In this document: positions 10,779 to 18,099 of the stretch, one piece after another | How positions within the stretch are numbered: position 1 is the first letter of the stretch | How the letters are laid out: every line of letters starts with the position of its first letter | Origin: Francisella frigiditurris | GTDB taxonomy: Bacteria > Pseudomonadota > Gammaproteobacteria > Francisellales > Francisellaceae | Length of the DNA stretch: 64,000 bases | NCBI RefSeq assembly: GCF_001880225.1 | Contig: NZ_CP009654.1 | Location: forward strand, 620,001 to 684,000 | Direction: 5' to 3' | Translations under genes and position numbers: made by a program | The notes under the pieces: generated by a model | Databases searched by the model: none | Seen by the model: the letters and a program-made list of their open reading frames with translations, nothing else | Told to the model about the DNA's origin: nothing

Positions 10779-11100
10779 AAAGTTGGGGTTTCGTTCCTAT
10801 AAGCCGGGAAGCGTTACGAATGGAGCTAATTTTTGATGAAAGCCTTGATATGTATGTATTGTAGAGGGTTTTACTATTTGTCTAATTTTAAGCTTTCTAA
10901 AAGCTTATGAATTATGGGAAAACACAGCTGAGGAAGATATAGTTTTTATGCTTGAAGGAAATAGAAGCTTATTTCCAATAAGTGAATTAACTAATCTTAA
11001 ACCTTACGAAGAGCTCAAAGTCTCAAATAAAAAAAGAAAGAGAAATTACTGTAATAGAAAATATTATAAAAAAGCTTGTGGAGATTTGTTCTAGAAGCTG
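10779..11100 (+). pseudogene. Decayed coding remnant of unknown function
   Basis: The 415-nt gap after glnA holds no intact gene but reads like a broken one. One frame encodes WGFVPISREALRMELIFDES and continues to a stop at 10862. A second frame then runs from about 10853 (GFTICLILSFLKAYELW, AEEDIVFMLEGNRSLFPI, KPYEELKVSNKK). Near 11030 the coding-like sequence shifts frame again (REITVIENIIKKLVEICSRS) and stops at about 11100. The protein-like composition over three linked frames suggests at least two frameshifts. No plausible start remains. I do not recognise the ancestral family. Confidence 0.5.
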
Positions 11101-11157
11101 AAAATAATATTTATTAGTGTTACAGTTGAAAGTGAGTTAATCAAAAAGGAGATAAAA

Positions 11158-12276
11158 ATGAAAAATGCTTTTTTTAATTTAATAATGGCAAATAGCAAAA
11201 CTAAGGATATAGCTTGTCTATATAATCCTAAAGCTGGAGCTTTTGAAGATTTAAAAACACCAGATAAATTAACAGGGTTTATAGGATGTTTCCATGCCGA
11301 TTATCAATGTTATGCATACAAAGATAAAAGTGGACATATAAAGCTTTTTGGAGGTCGTATGGGCCAAGGTGCAAAAGAGATAGACTTAGGAATTAAGGAA
11401 ACAGGAAAGCCAGTAAAATTTATAACAATAAATAATAATATTTACTTTTATTGTTATGCTGGCGGAGAAGGTGGAGAATTTTTATATAGATTCTCTTTTG
11501 ATGATGGTTGGAAGCTTGTTTTAAAAGGAGAAAGGATAATTAGCTTAGCACCATATAGTCAAAAGCTTGAAGATATTTGTCTCTTAACAATTGGTTTTAA
11601 TGATGCTGAAGGTGGATATACAGCTAAATTTTATATTTCATACGACAATGGTATAACATGGTCTTTAAATAATGATGATGTACGATCACTTAGTGTAGGA
11701 TCTAATAGTTTAATTAATATAGATAAATCTAGTTCTGGAATTTACGGATCAAGTGCAGAAAGCAACTATGTTTTTCATAGAGAAAACGATGGTTTTTGGA
11801 TGGGTACAATGGAGTGTAATTCTGATGATGGATATTCAGCGATGTACACACAAAATGAGTATGTATATCTAGCAACTAAAAATAATAAACAATATATTTC
11901 AACAAATAGAGAAGATGTTAAATTAGTAAGTGATATTTCGGTAGATGATTTACCACATTATTTATTTAATAAAAATGATGTAGTAGTTTATTCTAAAAAT
12001 AGTCAAAGATTTTATAGATCTGAAAATAAAGGTTTGCCAGCTACGTATAAGCAGCACAATAGCCTTAGCTTGATAGATGGAGGTACAGCATATTTAAATT
12101 CAATACAACAGATAACTTCTTCGGAAGGAAGTATTGTTTTAATAGATAAAGGCTTAACAACAAATAAAGTATATTTGAGCGAAGACTTTGGTGCTAAATG
12201 GAAAGATATAACAAAACCATTAATCGACAAGTTAGGAGATGTCGATTATGTAATTAACTATGCATGGGGCTCATAA
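11158..12276 (+). CDS. Orphan protein with BNR-like (Asp-box) repeats
   Basis: An unrecognised 372-residue protein. It has no clear signal peptide or membrane helix. Repeated motifs of the form S-x-D-x-G-x-x-W occur: FYISYDNGITWS (around residue 163), FYRSENKG and YLSEDFGAKWKDIT (near residue 340). Many short beta-strand-like segments lie between them. This is what Asp-box beta-propellers such as sialidase-like and photosystem-assembly-like folds show, but the catalytic residues of sialidases were not identified. A strong AAAAAGGAG site precedes the ATG. It lies between a decayed gene and a chimeric ORF, which suggests an accessory island. Function unknown. Confidence 0.7.
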   Translation: MKNAFFNLIMANSKTKDIACLYNPKAGAFEDLKTPDKLTGFIGCFHADYQCYAYKDKSGHIKLFGGRMGQGAKEIDLGIKETGKPVKFITINNNIYFYCYAGGEGGEFLYRFSFDDGWKLVLKGERIISLAPYSQKLEDICLLTIGFNDAEGGYTAKFYISYDNGITWSLNNDDVRSLSVGSNSLINIDKSSSGIYGSSAESNYVFHRENDGFWMGTMECNSDDGYSAMYTQNEYVYLATKNNKQYISTNREDVKLVSDISVDDLPHYLFNKNDVVVYSKNSQRFYRSENKGLPATYKQHNSLSLIDGGTAYLNSIQQITSSEGSIVLIDKGLTTNKVYLSEDFGAKWKDITKPLIDKLGDVDYVINYAWGS

Positions 12277-12342
12277 GCCTAAGAGTCCTAACTTATCTCA
12301 ATAGTATACTTATAATTAAAGAAATTATATTTATACTTCCTA

Positions 12343-12912
12343 ATGAATTTCTACGAAAATAAAATTAAAAAAGTTTCTGATTTAATACCTTATATTAATA
12401 ATTCAAGAACTCATAATGATGATCAAGTATTACAGATAGCTGGCTCTATTAAAGAGTTTGGCTTTACTAATCCTATTCTTATTGATGACAAAGATTCTAT
12501 TATAGCTAGCCATGGAAGAATACTCGCAGCAAATAATGATTTAGAAAAAGTTAAGTCTTTTCCAAAAGTAGAGATAATTTATGAGCATGCTGATATATCA
12601 TCAGATTATCTAGAAAGTATCGGAAATATTAAGGATCTCAAGGGAATTGTAATTGTGGAACCAGGAAATGGTAATATCCCATCTAATCAATATTATTTCC
12701 TTAAGAAAGCTAGAGACAAAGGTATAGTTGTTGTGAGATCAACTTTTGTACGTTCTGGAAAAGTATCTAAAAACTATAATGATTTGGATAGACGATTTGA
12801 TTTAGTGTCTTCTGATATATTAACTCCTGAAAAAGCTAGAATATATCTATATTTATGTTTGTTGAAAACAAGTAATACAGAAGAAATACAAAAATTGTTT
12901 GATCGGTTTTAA
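12343..12912 (+). pseudogene. Chimeric ORF: ParB-like N-terminal domain fused to a C-terminal fragment of L-asparaginase II
   Basis: The 189-residue ORF has two unrelated halves. Residues 8-63 match the ParB-like nuclease domain seen at the N-terminus of phage DNA methylases (VSDLIPYINNSRTHNDDQV, EFGFTNPILIDD, HGRILAA). Residues from about 65 to the end match the C-terminal domain of type II L-asparaginase (FPKVEIIYEHAD, GNGNIPSNQYYF, VVVRSTFVRSGKV, LTPEKARIYLYL). The catalytic N-terminal asparaginase domain with its Thr nucleophile and signal peptide is absent, so it cannot be an asparaginase. The join lies near nucleotide 12532. The glycine of the usual GHGR motif is Ser. It is probably a deletion product that kept an open frame; its stop overlaps the convergent metA stop by 4 nt. 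A new function is possible but unsupported. Confidence 0.75.
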
Positions 12913-13787
12913 TTCTTATTCTCTTTTAAAATATCTAGCCAGTTAGAATAAAAAACCTTTCGATCATTTTGCCAAGAAAAGTTTATGTTATTTTGTTCAT
13001 CATAATAATTATGAGGTGTTTCTATATTTTTAGCTGCTTCAAGATCCCTTAAGTATTCGCCTTCTAGAGTGTTCGCTATATATTCTAAGTGATTGAACAT
13101 ATAGGTTATATTAGAGTTTTTATCGGCTAAACAATCTAAACCATCGATAGATGAACCTAGAATTGGATCTGTATATTTTAATACATCTGTATGATCTATT
13201 TTTGTTTGCCTTGAGACACAGGCTCTAATCTGATTATCTTTAATGCCCTTCAATAAAGGATGATCAGGTTTAAGTAATTTGTGCTCATATACTCCAAACA
13301 GTTTCTTATCCAAACAAACTTTTTTTACTCCATATAAATAATATAAAGCTGCTTGTGCTGCCCAACAGACTAGCATTAAAGAGAGATCATGATTAATACT
13401 TTTTGCTATTATGTCACAAACTTCTTTATAGTAATCAACATCTTCAAATTCTAGCAGCTCAACTGGAGCTCCAGTAATGATAACTCCATCTAGATCATTA
13501 AAATCATAATCTTGCCAATTGTGGTAGTTTTGTTCTAAGTGAGCTTTGTCAACTCGAGTACTTGGTCTTGTTAAAGAATGAAAAAAGACTAAGTCAACAA
13601 TTGTGTTAGGATTGTGTGATAGAACCTCTGTCCATTGTTTTTCGGTTTCTTTAACGGTTGGCATTAAATTTACTATAGCTATTCGTAAGTGACGAATATT
13701 ATTAGAATTTTTATAGTTAATTTGAGTCGGAAAGTTAAACTTTAAGTTTTTGAGCCATTCAAATGATTCTTTCACATTTACGGACAT
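12909..13787 (-). CDS. metA: Homoserine O-acyltransferase MetA, probably acetyl-CoA specific
   Basis: Activates homoserine for methionine synthesis in the cytoplasm. At 292 residues it is a little shorter than E. coli MetA (309). The acyl-enzyme cysteine is in CWAAQAALYYLYG, and the catalytic His/Glu pair is in FNHLEY, corresponding to the usual HPEY. The specificity segment reads GAPVELLEFEDV. Glu at this place (residue 111 in the Bacillus cereus enzyme) goes with acetyl-CoA, whereas the E. coli enzyme has Gly and uses succinyl-CoA. That suits the adjacent O-acetylhomoserine lyase gene, which lies 11 nt upstream and is probably cotranscribed under the SAM-II element. Confidence 0.9.
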   Translation of the reverse strand: MSVNVKESFEWLKNLKFNFPTQINYKNSNNIRHLRIAIVNLMPTVKETEKQWTEVLSHNPNTIVDLVFFHSLTRPSTRVDKAHLEQNYHNWQDYDFNDLDGVIITGAPVELLEFEDVDYYKEVCDIIAKSINHDLSLMLVCWAAQAALYYLYGVKKVCLDKKLFGVYEHKLLKPDHPLLKGIKDNQIRACVSRQTKIDHTDVLKYTDPILGSSIDGLDCLADKNSNITYMFNHLEYIANTLEGEYLRDLEAAKNIETPHNYYDEQNNINFSWQNDRKVFYSNWLDILKENKN

Positions 13788-13798
13788 AGCTTTTCTCC

Positions 13799-15070
13799 TT
13801 AAGCATTTAGAGCTTGAGATAAATCTGAAATTAAGTCATCAGGATTTTCTAAACCTATTGATAGTCTCACTAACCCATTAGTTACACCAGCTTGTATTTT
13901 TTTTTCCTCACTCAGCTGAGAGTGTGTTGTTGATGCTGGGTGTATTATCAAACTACGAGCATCACCAATATTGGCGCAGTGAGTGAATATCTTTGTTTGT
14001 TCTACAAGTTTTTTGCCAGCCTCAAAGCCTCCTTCAAGTTCTATAGTTAATAGACCCACTTGGCCTTTAGGAAAATATTTTTTTGCCAAGTTATAGTATG
14101 GGGAGTTTGTAAGCCCAGCATAATTAACTATTTTTACCTTAGGGTGATTATCTAAGAATTCAGCAATAATTTGTGCATTTGAAACATGTTTATCTAGCCT
14201 TGCTCCTAGCGTCTCTAATCCTTGAATTGCTAAGAAAGCACTATGTGGACTAAGTGTGGCTCCGATATCTCTTAAACCAACAGCCAAACCTCTGACAGTA
14301 AATGCTAATTTATCAAAAGTTTTATGGAAAGAGATATTGTTATATGAACTATCAGGTTTAGATAATAAAGGAAATTTATCATTTTGTGACCAGTTAAAAG
14401 TCCCAGCATCGACTACAGCACCACCAATAATTGAACCAGTTCCTCCTAAATATTTGGTTAGAGAATATGAAACTATATCAGCACCATGTTCTATGGGGTT
14501 TAGTAAATATGGTGTTGCTATCGTATTATCAACAATTAGAGGGATTCCAGCTTCATGAGCTATATCTGCAATAGCTTTAATATCTGCAATTACTCCTGTA
14601 GGATTAGATTGAGATTCTATAAATATGGCTTTTGTATTATTTTTGATTGCAGCTTTTATTTCAGAGTGATTATCTATATCAACTAAAGTTGATTGCCATC
14701 CGAACTGTCTAGGAAATGTATGGCTTAACTGTGTGATAGAGCCACCATATAAGTATTTTGAAGCGACTACATGATCTCCATTTTGTAGTAAGTTAAGCAA
14801 TATTAAAAATTGAGCAGCATGACCTGATGAACAGGCAAAGCCACCAGCAGCTCCATGTAAGCTAGCCAGCCTTGAGGCATATTCATCAACAGTTGGGTTT
14901 GTCAGTCGAGAATAGATATTACCAAATTCCTTTAGTGCAAAAAGGTTTGCAGCGTGTTCTGTACTTTCAAATACATAACTAGATGTTTGATGAATAGGTG
15001 TTTGTACAGATCCACTCTTATCAGGAATTGAACGGTGTAATGCTAAAGTTTCTAAAGAATATTTACTCAT
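13799..15070 (-). CDS. metY: O-acetylhomoserine sulfhydrylase (MetY), PLP enzyme
   Basis: Cys/Met-metabolism PLP enzyme that makes homocysteine directly from O-acetylhomoserine and sulfide. The 423-residue length fits MetY rather than the shorter MetB/MetC. Visible features include TSSYVFESTEHAANLF, IYSRLTNPTVDEYASRLASL, SSGHAAQFL, the VDNTIATPYL segment with the cofactor-binding Asp, and the Schiff-base lysine in SYSLTKYLGGTGSIIGG. A MetY-type insertion is seen around residues 220-270. The ATG has an AGGAG site (minus strand of 15078-15082). Its leader holds a SAM-II-like element and a good promoter, so high SAM should repress it. metA follows in the same transcript. Confidence 0.93.
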   Translation of the reverse strand: MSKYSLETLALHRSIPDKSGSVQTPIHQTSSYVFESTEHAANLFALKEFGNIYSRLTNPTVDEYASRLASLHGAAGGFACSSGHAAQFLILLNLLQNGDHVVASKYLYGGSITQLSHTFPRQFGWQSTLVDIDNHSEIKAAIKNNTKAIFIESQSNPTGVIADIKAIADIAHEAGIPLIVDNTIATPYLLNPIEHGADIVSYSLTKYLGGTGSIIGGAVVDAGTFNWSQNDKFPLLSKPDSSYNNISFHKTFDKLAFTVRGLAVGLRDIGATLSPHSAFLAIQGLETLGARLDKHVSNAQIIAEFLDNHPKVKIVNYAGLTNSPYYNLAKKYFPKGQVGLLTIELEGGFEAGKKLVEQTKIFTHCANIGDARSLIIHPASTTHSQLSEEKKIQAGVTNGLVRLSIGLENPDDLISDLSQALNA

Positions 15071-15139
15071 AGTTTTCTCCTATTTATAAAACTCTTTAGC
15101 TTGGGGAAAATCTGAGTATGGGAGGATGGAATATCCAGC

Positions 15140-15197
15140 AACCGTTTAGCAGATTATTTTTCGTGTCCGCAAGCTGAGTTATCAAATCAACACGTGC
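15140..15197 (-). promoter_or_regulatory. SAM-II (SAM-alpha) riboswitch upstream of metY-metA
   Basis: Read on the minus strand, the P1 arms CGTGT and ACACG flank TGATTTGATAACTCAGCTTGCGG cut into the conserved parts TGATTTGA and GCTTGCG. They are followed by an A/U-rich linker and CTGCTAAACGG. These parts follow the order of the SAM-II aptamer: P1, UGAUUUA loop, P1 closure, then the GCUAA segment that closes the pseudoknot. The element starts about 43 nt after the predicted transcript start and ends about 70 nt before the metY ATG. No terminator is evident after it. A CCTCC stretch in between could pair with the AGGAG ribosome-binding site, hinting at translational control (inference). Confidence 0.78.
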
Positions 15198-15246
15198 CTA
15201 CAAAATTTAACTTGTAGACTAATATGAAACAAAATTCATACTTTTC

Positions 15247-15276
15247 ATCATAATCTGTAAAGTATGCTGTTGTCAA
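15247..15276 (-). promoter_or_regulatory. Promoter of metY-metA
   Basis: On the minus strand TTGACA (15271-15276) and TATGAT (15247-15252) are separated by 18 nt, a strong sigma-70 match. The spacer contains an ACAGCA half-site of the TTTACAGCAA motif repeated in this intergenic region. The predicted start near 15240 places the SAM-II element inside the transcript. Confidence 0.65.
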
Positions 15277-15317
15277 AAATTCTACAGCAAATTCTGAAAA
15301 ATAAAAATTGCTGTAAA
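15265..15317. repeat. Cluster of TGCTGT/ACAGCA half-sites between divergent met promoters
   Basis: TGCTGT occurs at 15265-15270, TACAGCAA at 15283-15290 and TTGCTGTAAA at 15308-15317. The last two form an inverted repeat with a 17-nt spacer. TTGCTGTAAAAA recurs at 17938-17949, in the same position relative to the second duplicated leader. This could be an operator for a transcription factor shared by both directions, or part of the promoter. No regulator gene lies nearby. Confidence 0.35.
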
Positions 15318-15358
15318 AAATAGTATAAATAAATTTATTTTTCTTTAGGATAAAAATA

Positions 15359-15412
15359 AGCGCTGATTTAATATATCAACTTGCGAGCGCTTTATAAATT
15401 CTGCTAAAGCGT
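15359..15412 (+). promoter_or_regulatory. SAM-II (SAM-alpha) riboswitch upstream of the first BHMT-like gene
   Basis: The P1 arms AGCGCT and AGCGCT enclose TGATTTAATATATCAAC and TTGCG. They are followed by an A/U linker and CTGCTAAAGCG. This closely matches the SAM-II aptamer pattern that I remember from alphaproteobacterial metX/metA leaders (GCGC-UGAUUUA ... GC-GCGC ... GCUAA). A strong intrinsic terminator begins 30 nt downstream. The simplest reading is that SAM binding lowers expression of methionine synthesis. Segments just 3' of the aptamer (GCG and GTC) could pair with the left terminator arm as an antiterminator, but this is weak. Confidence 0.87.
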
Positions 15413-15441
15413 AGTTTGTCGTCTTTAATATTCATTTATAG

Positions 15442-15470
15442 ACCATCCGCTTTTGCAGATGGTTTTTTTT
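15442..15470 (+). terminator. Intrinsic terminator or attenuator in BHMT-like leader 1
   Basis: ACCATC-CGC-TTTT-GC-AGATGGT forms a hairpin with an 8-nt T run. It lies inside the leader, 30 nt after the aptamer and 100 nt before the start codon, so it should act as an attenuator rather than the end of an upstream gene. Confidence 0.85.
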
Positions 15471-15572
15471 GAAACAGTTTTTCTAAGAGTTTCCAAAAAG
15501 CCTTAATTTTTAATAAAAGCTACATATTTGTCATTTTTTTATATGTGGTTTAAAACTAAGAGGAGTATAAAA

Positions 15573-16637
15573 ATGAGTGTTAAAGAAGGTTTGGTTGAAC
15601 GTCTAAATAAAGGTCCAGTCATCTGTGCCGAAGGTTTTATTTTTGAATTAGAAAGACGTGGATTTTTAGCGTCAGGTGAATTTGTTCCAACAGTTGTTTT
15701 AGATCATCCAGAGATTGTAGAAGGATTGCATAGAGAATTTCAGCATGCGGGATCTGATATAGTAGAGGCTTTAACTTATTATGCACATAGAGAAAAGCTT
15801 AGAGTAGCAGGGCAAGAGCATATTATAGAAGACTTGAATAGACAGGCTCTTAGAATAGCTAAAAAAGTTGCTGATTCTGCTCCTAAAGGAGTGCAGCCAA
15901 ATTTGATGGCGGGTAATATTTGCAACTCAAATATCTGGAAGCAAGGAGATAGAAATGCTCAACTAGAAGTTGAGAGGATGTTTGATGAAATGGTTACCTG
16001 GGCATCTGAAGAAGGTGCTGATCTCATAATAGGAGAAACATTTTCTTATGCAGAAGAAGCATTTAAGGCTGTTGAAGTAATCAAAAAATCTGGCTTGCCA
16101 GCAGTTTTAACAATAGCTCCATTTGGTCAGAATGTTATGTTAGATGGTTGGTCAATTATTGATACGTGTAAAGAGCTAGAGCAACGTGGTGCCGATGTTG
16201 TTGGTTTAAATTGTTTTAGAGGCCCTCAGACAATGCTTCCATATCTAAAAGAGATTCGTAAAGTAGTGAAATGCCATGTTGCAGCACTACCTGTTCCATA
16301 TAGGACAACAGATGATCACCCAACATTTTTTAACCTACCCGATAACAATGGTTGTAGCTGCCCATCACCACATGGTAGACCATTCCCTACAGCATTAGAT
16401 CCATTATTCTGTAATCGCTATGAAATAAGAGAGTTTGCTAAAGAGGCTTATGATTTTGGAGTTAATTATTTAGGAGTCTGTTGTGGGGCAAGTCCTGCTT
16501 TGATTAGAGAGGTTGCCGAAGCTGTGGGGTTAACAGTACCAGCAAGTAAGTATAGAGAAAAAATGCAAAACCATAGCATGTATGGAACACATGAGCGAAT
16601 AGCTAAGCATATACAAGCGTATGGGGATAAGGCTTAA
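15573..16637 (+). CDS. Betaine-homocysteine S-methyltransferase-like enzyme, copy 1
   Basis: A 354-residue member of the zinc-dependent homocysteine S-methyltransferase family, closest in pattern to betaine-homocysteine methyltransferase. The N-terminus (EGLVERLNKG) and the ELERRGFLASGEFVP, LHREFQHAGSDIVEA and FAKEAYDFGVNYLG segments align with animal BHMT. The zinc ligands are Cys in VGLNCFRGP and the pair in LGVCCGASP. It should make methionine from homocysteine with betaine or a similar methyl donor; the donor is inferred. The ATG at 15573 follows AGAGGAG; an in-frame TTG at 15528 lies in the leader and is rejected. It is probably cotranscribed with the MFS gene 42 nt downstream. Confidence 0.88.
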   Translation: MSVKEGLVERLNKGPVICAEGFIFELERRGFLASGEFVPTVVLDHPEIVEGLHREFQHAGSDIVEALTYYAHREKLRVAGQEHIIEDLNRQALRIAKKVADSAPKGVQPNLMAGNICNSNIWKQGDRNAQLEVERMFDEMVTWASEEGADLIIGETFSYAEEAFKAVEVIKKSGLPAVLTIAPFGQNVMLDGWSIIDTCKELEQRGADVVGLNCFRGPQTMLPYLKEIRKVVKCHVAALPVPYRTTDDHPTFFNLPDNNGCSCPSPHGRPFPTALDPLFCNRYEIREFAKEAYDFGVNYLGVCCGASPALIREVAEAVGLTVPASKYREKMQNHSMYGTHERIAKHIQAYGDKA

Positions 16638-16679
16638 ATCTATATCTCTTTTTATAGTCTCTATTTTGAGGGTATTAAA

Positions 16680-17972
16680 ATGGGCAGACAAAAAACATTA
16701 GAACTTCTGTTATTAATATTAGCTGGAGGAGTTATATATCCAATAGTTTATCTTAGACAAAACTTTCAGGATCAAATGCTTACAACCTTTAGTATAAGTA
16801 TTTTTCAATTGGGTAATTTGTATTCGATATTGGGATTATCATTTTTCTTGGGATATGTTCCTGGTGGTTGGCTAGCAGATAAGATTTCAATGAAAAAGCT
16901 AATTACATTTTCTCTAATTGGTACAGGTTGTATTGGTTTTTATTTTTCAACCATTCCATCTTTTTATTCTTTATATTTTGTATATTTAGGATGGGGTATA
17001 ACTACAGGCTTATCATTTTCTGCAGCTTCTCTGAAACTGATAAATATTATTGCTGGTAAAAATGCTCAGGGTAGATTTTTTGGGGCTTTTGAGGGAGGTA
17101 GAGGTCTTGTGGAGGCTATCTTAGCAACCGCGGCTGTATATATTTACTTTGTAACTGCAGAAAAAACTTCTGATAAAGATCCTCAAGCCTTAATAAATGT
17201 AATATTGATGTATTCAACTGTTTGTATTTTAGTCGGTATAATTTTTTGGTTCTGCTTTAAGCAAAGTCCAGATATAAAGAAAATTGAGAGAATAGTTAAA
17301 GGTAATTTATTAGAGAACTTAAAGATTATATTTAAAAATAGAAGATTTAAGTATGTTGTTCTTATAATTTTTTCGGCATATCAAGTATTTTGGGCAACGT
17401 ATAGTTTTTCTGGTTATTTAAATGAATCAAGCTTTGGGTTAACTGCTTATATGGTTGGAGGTATTATAGCTCTGAAGCTTTGGACAAAACCTTTTGGTGC
17501 AATATGTGCCGGAATTTTTGCTGATAAGCTTTGTATATTGAAAACTTTATTACTAATAATGATCTCTTTATTTTTATTAAGCCTTTCAGCTATAGCGATT
17601 CCGATGTTTTTTGATAATACATCAGTGATTATTGGTATTGTGATGCTATTTGGAATCGTAACTTACGCAGCTAGAGGAACCTATTGGTCTACTATAGAGA
17701 TGTGTGGTTTTCCAAAAGAAATGTTGGGTTTAGCTATAGGTGTAGCAGCTATGTTATCTTTTTCACCGGATATATTGTTACCTATATTAAATGGCTATTT
17801 ATTAGAAACTTATCCTGGAGTATTAGGATATCAGCTATATTTTGTTTATATGGCTATAGTTTCTTTAGTTGGTGTGTATGCATGTATAGCTTTTTATATG
17901 ATAGATAGAAAAATTAAAATTAAAGAAATTAATATTATTGCTGTAAAAAGTTTTAACAATTGTGAAATCTAA
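16680..17972 (+). CDS. MFS transporter in the methionine cluster
   Basis: A 430-residue major facilitator protein with about 12 hydrophobic segments. The loop motif between helices 2 and 3 is GGWLADKISMKKL, a variant of the MFS G-x-L-a-D motif. The general pattern resembles the GlpT/UhpC-like or organophosphate:anion subfamily, but no substrate residues can be assigned. It lies between two SAM-II-controlled methyltransferase genes and 42 nt after the first. Import of a methyl donor such as betaine, or a methionine precursor, is a reasonable inference. Its 3' end runs into the promoter region of the next leader: a TTGCTGTAAAAA copy falls inside its last codons. Confidence 0.85.
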   Translation: MGRQKTLELLLLILAGGVIYPIVYLRQNFQDQMLTTFSISIFQLGNLYSILGLSFFLGYVPGGWLADKISMKKLITFSLIGTGCIGFYFSTIPSFYSLYFVYLGWGITTGLSFSAASLKLINIIAGKNAQGRFFGAFEGGRGLVEAILATAAVYIYFVTAEKTSDKDPQALINVILMYSTVCILVGIIFWFCFKQSPDIKKIERIVKGNLLENLKIIFKNRRFKYVVLIIFSAYQVFWATYSFSGYLNESSFGLTAYMVGGIIALKLWTKPFGAICAGIFADKLCILKTLLLIMISLFLLSLSAIAIPMFFDNTSVIIGIVMLFGIVTYAARGTYWSTIEMCGFPKEMLGLAIGVAAMLSFSPDILLPILNGYLLETYPGVLGYQLYFVYMAIVSLVGVYACIAFYMIDRKIKIKEINIIAVKSFNNCEI

Positions 17973-17988
17973 TTTAGGATAAAAGACA

Positions 17989-18042
17989 AGCGCTGATTTA
18001 ATATATCAACTTGCGAGCGCTTTATAAATTCTGCTAAAGCGT
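17989..18042 (+). promoter_or_regulatory. SAM-II (SAM-alpha) riboswitch upstream of the second BHMT-like gene
   Basis: Identical in sequence to the aptamer at 15359-15412: P1 arms AGCGCT/AGCGCT, the TGATTTAA loop, the ACTTGCG segment and CTGCTAAAGCG. It is followed by its own attenuator hairpin. Confidence 0.87.
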
Positions 18043-18071
18043 AGTTTGTTGTCTTTAATATTCATTTATAG

Positions 18072-18099
18072 ACCATCCGCTTTTGCAGATGGTTTTTTT
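18072..18099 (+). terminator. Intrinsic terminator or attenuator in BHMT-like leader 2
   Basis: The same ACCATC...GATGGT hairpin as in copy 1, followed by seven T. It may also end read-through from the MFS gene, but its conserved place after the aptamer points to attenuation. Confidence 0.83.

Larger units (their letters stand above)
15347..15572 (+). repeat. Duplicated 5' leader, copy 1 (partner at 17976-18202)
   Basis: A leader of about 226 nt running from AGGAT to the ATG. By eye it is about 94% identical to the leader at 17976-18202, with roughly a dozen differences, several of them length changes in A or T runs. It contains the SAM-II aptamer, a terminator hairpin, and a further hairpin ACATAT...ATATGT just upstream of the AGAGGAG ribosome-binding site. 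Together with the divergent metY leader this accounts for the 502-nt gap between metY and the methyltransferase gene. Confidence 0.9.

Noticed and set aside
15080-15200. SAM-I (S-box) riboswitch upstream of metY
   Set aside because: None of the S-box core segments (GAUGAAACC, GGCAACC in their four-way junction) is present in order; the parts fit SAM-II instead.
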